DNA of 64,000 nt from NCBI GenBank assembly GCA_944326555.1, contig CALVEK010000011.1, forward strand, positions 1-64,000. Direction: 5' to 3'. Source of the stretch: Candidatus Gastranaerophilales bacterium. Lineage in GTDB: Bacteria > Cyanobacteriota > Vampirovibrionia > Gastranaerophilales > Gastranaerophilaceae. Below, in pieces: positions 61,857 through 64,000 of the stretch; the stretch's first letter is position 1, and each line of letters begins with the position of its first letter. The notes under the pieces are model-generated. The model was not told where the DNA came from. It made no database searches and worked only from the letters and a program-made list of their open reading frames with translations. The translations under genes were made by a program, and so were the position numbers.

Positions 61857-62891
61857 CTACCTTCTTAATGTTGAAATATCTAAGTTATAATCGCATACAT
61901 TTGACAGTGTGTTTTTAATTTCCTGAGGGTAATTGTCAAAGTTTAAAAGGCGTTTTCCATTAATTTCTGATATAACTTTGTTCATATTCTTCTGTATGTT
62001 TTTTAGCATTTCGGGGTGAGATTCAAACCACTCTTTGTATGGAATGCTCCCTCTATGGCTGTTGCATTTTTCGCACATTACAAGAAGGTTGGAAAAATTG
62101 TCGTGCCCACTCTTATTGGCAGGAATTATGTGATCCAGTGTTGGTAAAGACGGAGACATTAGCCTTTGTCCAATTTCTCTATTACCTCTTTGTGCATATT
62201 TAATCATGAATGCATCGACATCATCTTTTGATGTAGGTAATTGTTGGAGCTTTTTTAGGATTGTATCTATTTCCTGTTTTTCTTCGCAGACTTTTTTTAA
62301 TGTTTCAAATTCTTTTATTATTCTGCTTCTTTTTTGTCTTGTTTCCTTTGGTTCAACAAATATAATTTCTCTTACTTTTGCAAGAGTGTTATCAAGTTCT
62401 TTTTGTGATTTAGGGCTTAGTTCTAACTTCATGGATGCAACATCATTGATTATTTTTAGTTGTTTTATTTCCAAACGGCCAAGATGGTAGTAGTATCTTT
62501 TTTTTAGCAGTGTGTTCAAGTCAGCATTCGGGTCTTTATTTGCTGCTCTTTTAAGCAAATTATAAACAGTTTTTTCTGTAGAGCGCATGTATGGAACGTA
62601 AGGTTTCAGTTTCTTCAAGACAGGAGCCGCAGGACCTTGAAAATCTTTTGATTTGAATTTTGCATATTCTTTTTCGTTTATCATTTTTTTTCCACAGCAT
62701 GCACAAGGCAGGTTTTGAATGTTCCTCAAGTTAAATGCATCTTCTTTGTCTACACGTGCAGAACCAAATGATATTGTATCTTTTTGTAATTTGTAAGATA
62801 AGGTGCTGTATACAATGTTTTCTTGTATACAGTTTTTATTTTTACTTATTGGGTGGTACACAAAAGTTGTTATTTTTAATGAGCCTGTCAT
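61857..62891 (-). CDS. HNH-family nuclease-like protein with N-terminal ISFGS motif
   Basis: A 344-residue protein. The HNH core lies at 252-280: LDHIIPANKSGHDNFSNLL then CEKCNSHRG, with D253/H254, N268 and zinc cysteines C273 and C276. The other zinc pair is probably CACC (C63, C66) near the N-terminus, so about 185 mostly helical residues lie between the two halves of the zinc site, where ordinary HNH proteins have about 20-30. The polar N-terminus contains TISFGSARVD (39-48). It is convergent with the DUF262-like gene (5-base gap) and follows its paralogue by 35 bases. A DNA-cleaving role is inferred. Confidence 0.75.
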   Translation of the reverse strand: MTGSLKITTFVYHPISKNKNCIQENIVYSTLSYKLQKDTISFGSARVDKEDAFNLRNIQNLPCACCGKKMINEKEYAKFKSKDFQGPAAPVLKKLKPYVPYMRSTEKTVYNLLKRAANKDPNADLNTLLKKRYYYHLGRLEIKQLKIINDVASMKLELSPKSQKELDNTLAKVREIIFVEPKETRQKRSRIIKEFETLKKVCEEKQEIDTILKKLQQLPTSKDDVDAFMIKYAQRGNREIGQRLMSPSLPTLDHIIPANKSGHDNFSNLLVMCEKCNSHRGSIPYKEWFESHPEMLKNIQKNMNKVISEINGKRLLNFDNYPQEIKNTLSNVCDYNLDISTLRR

Positions 62892-62926
62892 GTTTTGTAT
62901 AACGTATATGAAAATATTTTTTGCTA

Positions 62927-64000
62927 TTATTTGTTTTTTTCCATATATTTTCTATTTTTTTCTGCTTCTATTAAGTTTAGTTTTGAGTAATCTAAAATAA
63001 TTTTTCCTGCAGATTCTTTTTCAACAGCTTTTTTTATTTGGTGAGGATATTTATCATAGCCTTGCAATTGTCCATTATTTATATACTTGATAACAGTATC
63101 GAAATATTTCTGTGCGTTTTGAGGCATATCTTTGTGCAGCTTAATAAATTCATCGTATGGTATTTGAGCTCTTTCTGAATTACAGTTGCTGCAAAGAACT
63201 ATGTAATTTTTTATGTCATTTTCTCCTGGATCGTTTATTCTTTTTTGTGGTTTAACGTGCTCTATTGTTGATGCAGAACCTATCAATAGTCTTTTTGCAA
63301 TTTCATTTGGGTTGTTATCTCTATATTTTACGATAAATGCACTTGCGTTGTTTTTTGAACTTGGCAGTTGATTTATTTTATCTTTAATTTCTTGATAAAG
63401 TTCTTTTTCGGGTATTAATTTTTCCGCATTGTCAAACGTTTGTATAATTCTTGTTCTTTTATTTTTTACAGACGCGTCTTCTTTTATCAAAATGTTATAT
63501 GCATTTACTAGCATACTATGTACTTTTCGTTTTGATTTAGGGTTCAATTTTTCTGCAATCTGGTCTGCTTCCCACAATATTTTACCTTGTTCAAGTTCTA
63601 TTTTTTTTAGATTAACCGTATATATTGACGGGTTGTTAAATATTTCAGTGAAAGATTGTTCAGGGTATCTTTGTGCGTTTTCTTTCAGAATTTGAAAGAC
63701 CTCTTTTTCTGATTTATTCATTCTCTGTTCAAATTTTGACATAGCGTCAACCATATATTTTGAGTTATGATAAACTCTTTTGGTCATTAGTTCGATGTCT
63801 TTTATATTTACTCTTACATCTTTGGGTAGTGTTTGTAATTTCTCTCTTACGGCTTCTCTGTCAAGAATATTGCTCAGAGTTTGATTTTCATATAATTTGC
63901 TTAGTAATTTACAAAATTTGTAGGCTTCATATTGTGAATCGGTTAACTTTTTTTTGTTGAATACTCCGCTGGCTTCAATTATTTTTATTGCTTCATTTGC
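62927..64000 (-). CDS. HNH-like protein, paralogue of the preceding gene, 5' truncated by the window edge
   Basis: The reading frame is open from 64000 to the stop at 62927, so the visible 357 residues lack the true start; an ATG at 63787 is internal. The C-terminal domain aligns with the 61857 protein: KRTRIIQTFDNAEKLIP with KRSRIIKEFETLKKVC, INQLPSSKNNASAFIVKYR with LQQLPTSKDDVDAFMIKYA, and TIEHVKPQ, NYIVLCSNCNSERAQIPYDEF with the HNH core. Here the DH pair is EH, and the final His of CNxHR is Glu (CNSERA), so catalysis is less certain. An N-terminal CxxC may lie outside the window. Tandem duplication is likely. Confidence 0.7.
   Translation of the reverse strand, partial: ANEAIKIIEASGVFNKKKLTDSQYEAYKFCKLLSKLYENQTLSNILDREAVREKLQTLPKDVRVNIKDIELMTKRVYHNSKYMVDAMSKFEQRMNKSEKEVFQILKENAQRYPEQSFTEIFNNPSIYTVNLKKIELEQGKILWEADQIAEKLNPKSKRKVHSMLVNAYNILIKEDASVKNKRTRIIQTFDNAEKLIPEKELYQEIKDKINQLPSSKNNASAFIVKYRDNNPNEIAKRLLIGSASTIEHVKPQKRINDPGENDIKNYIVLCSNCNSERAQIPYDEFIKLHKDMPQNAQKYFDTVIKYINNGQLQGYDKYPHQIKKAVEKESAGKIILDYSKLNLIEAEKNRKYMEKNK

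Noticed and set aside
63760-63960. Plus-strand frame of 66 codons at the right edge
   Set aside because: The minus strand is open through the whole edge in frame with the HNH-like protein, so this is its antisense.

Overview
The window is AT-rich, densely packed, and reads as chromosomal DNA of an anaerobic, Gram-negative-type bacterium. It has outer-membrane factors, an HlyD adaptor, a Skp/OmpH chaperone, an AsmA/TamB-like protein and lipoproteins, alongside a PerR-rubredoxin-rubrerythrin oxygen-defence set. The YidC insertase has a large insertion between its second and third membrane segments of the kind I associate with cyanobacterial YidC. Together with the gene style (M16 protease pair, many TPR proteins, hypothetical proteins with a short N-terminal [ST]F[GK] motif) this best fits a non-photosynthetic cyanobacterial relative (Melainabacteria/Vampirovibrionia, probably Gastranaerophilales). 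That placement is inference. No rRNA, tRNA, CRISPR array, insertion sequence or prophage was recognised, and no gene-free stretch exceeds 300 bases.

Layout. 1-6000: 3' end of an HU gene, a possible CheD/CNF-type deamidase, then an OMF gene divergent from marR-emrA-emrB, with a perfect 24-bp palindrome between them. 6100-7510: rubrerythrin, rubredoxin and PerR with PerR-box-like sites. 7537-15420: a membrane-anchor-free FtsH-like AAA+ metalloprotease, a second OMF protein, an iron alcohol dehydrogenase and a 957-residue protein with an internal duplication. 15560-25341: LeuD-type subunit, a GNAT-like protein, then a minus-strand series (active and inactive M16 peptidases, PilZ, TPR, YbgC thioesterase) and the trkA-trkH potassium operon. 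25548-31041: YidC, carbonic anhydrase, an FKG-motif membrane protein, asd-queA and a secreted protein.

31128-37832: dnaG-sigA operon divergent from TPR-queD-uppP and an EF-hand-type protein. 38042-42287: an operon of a stand-alone ClpX-type zinc finger, a repeat protein, ruvX and DUF1292, then a TPR lipoprotein overlapping lgt. 42323-51516: a large helical protein, dnaK, skp/ompH and a 1499-residue AsmA-like protein. 51613-59194: secreted phosphoesterase, membrane protein, S4 protein, secreted protein, pncC-isocitrate dehydrogenase and topA-aroE. 59444-64000: a TPR protein paralogous to the one at 17511-19118, a fragment-like DUF262/GmrSD helical domain and two paralogous HNH proteins, the last running off the edge.

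The most interesting unexplained signal is the set of otherwise unrelated proteins (AAA+ protease, 957-residue protein, membrane protein, HNH protein) that share a low-complexity N-terminus ending in [ST]F[GK] and whose genes have a similar AT-rich sequence upstream. Other points worth checking are the soluble FtsH-like protease, the HNH fold split by a long helical insertion, the stand-alone ClpX zinc finger in the ruvX operon, and the possible CheD-like deamidase.
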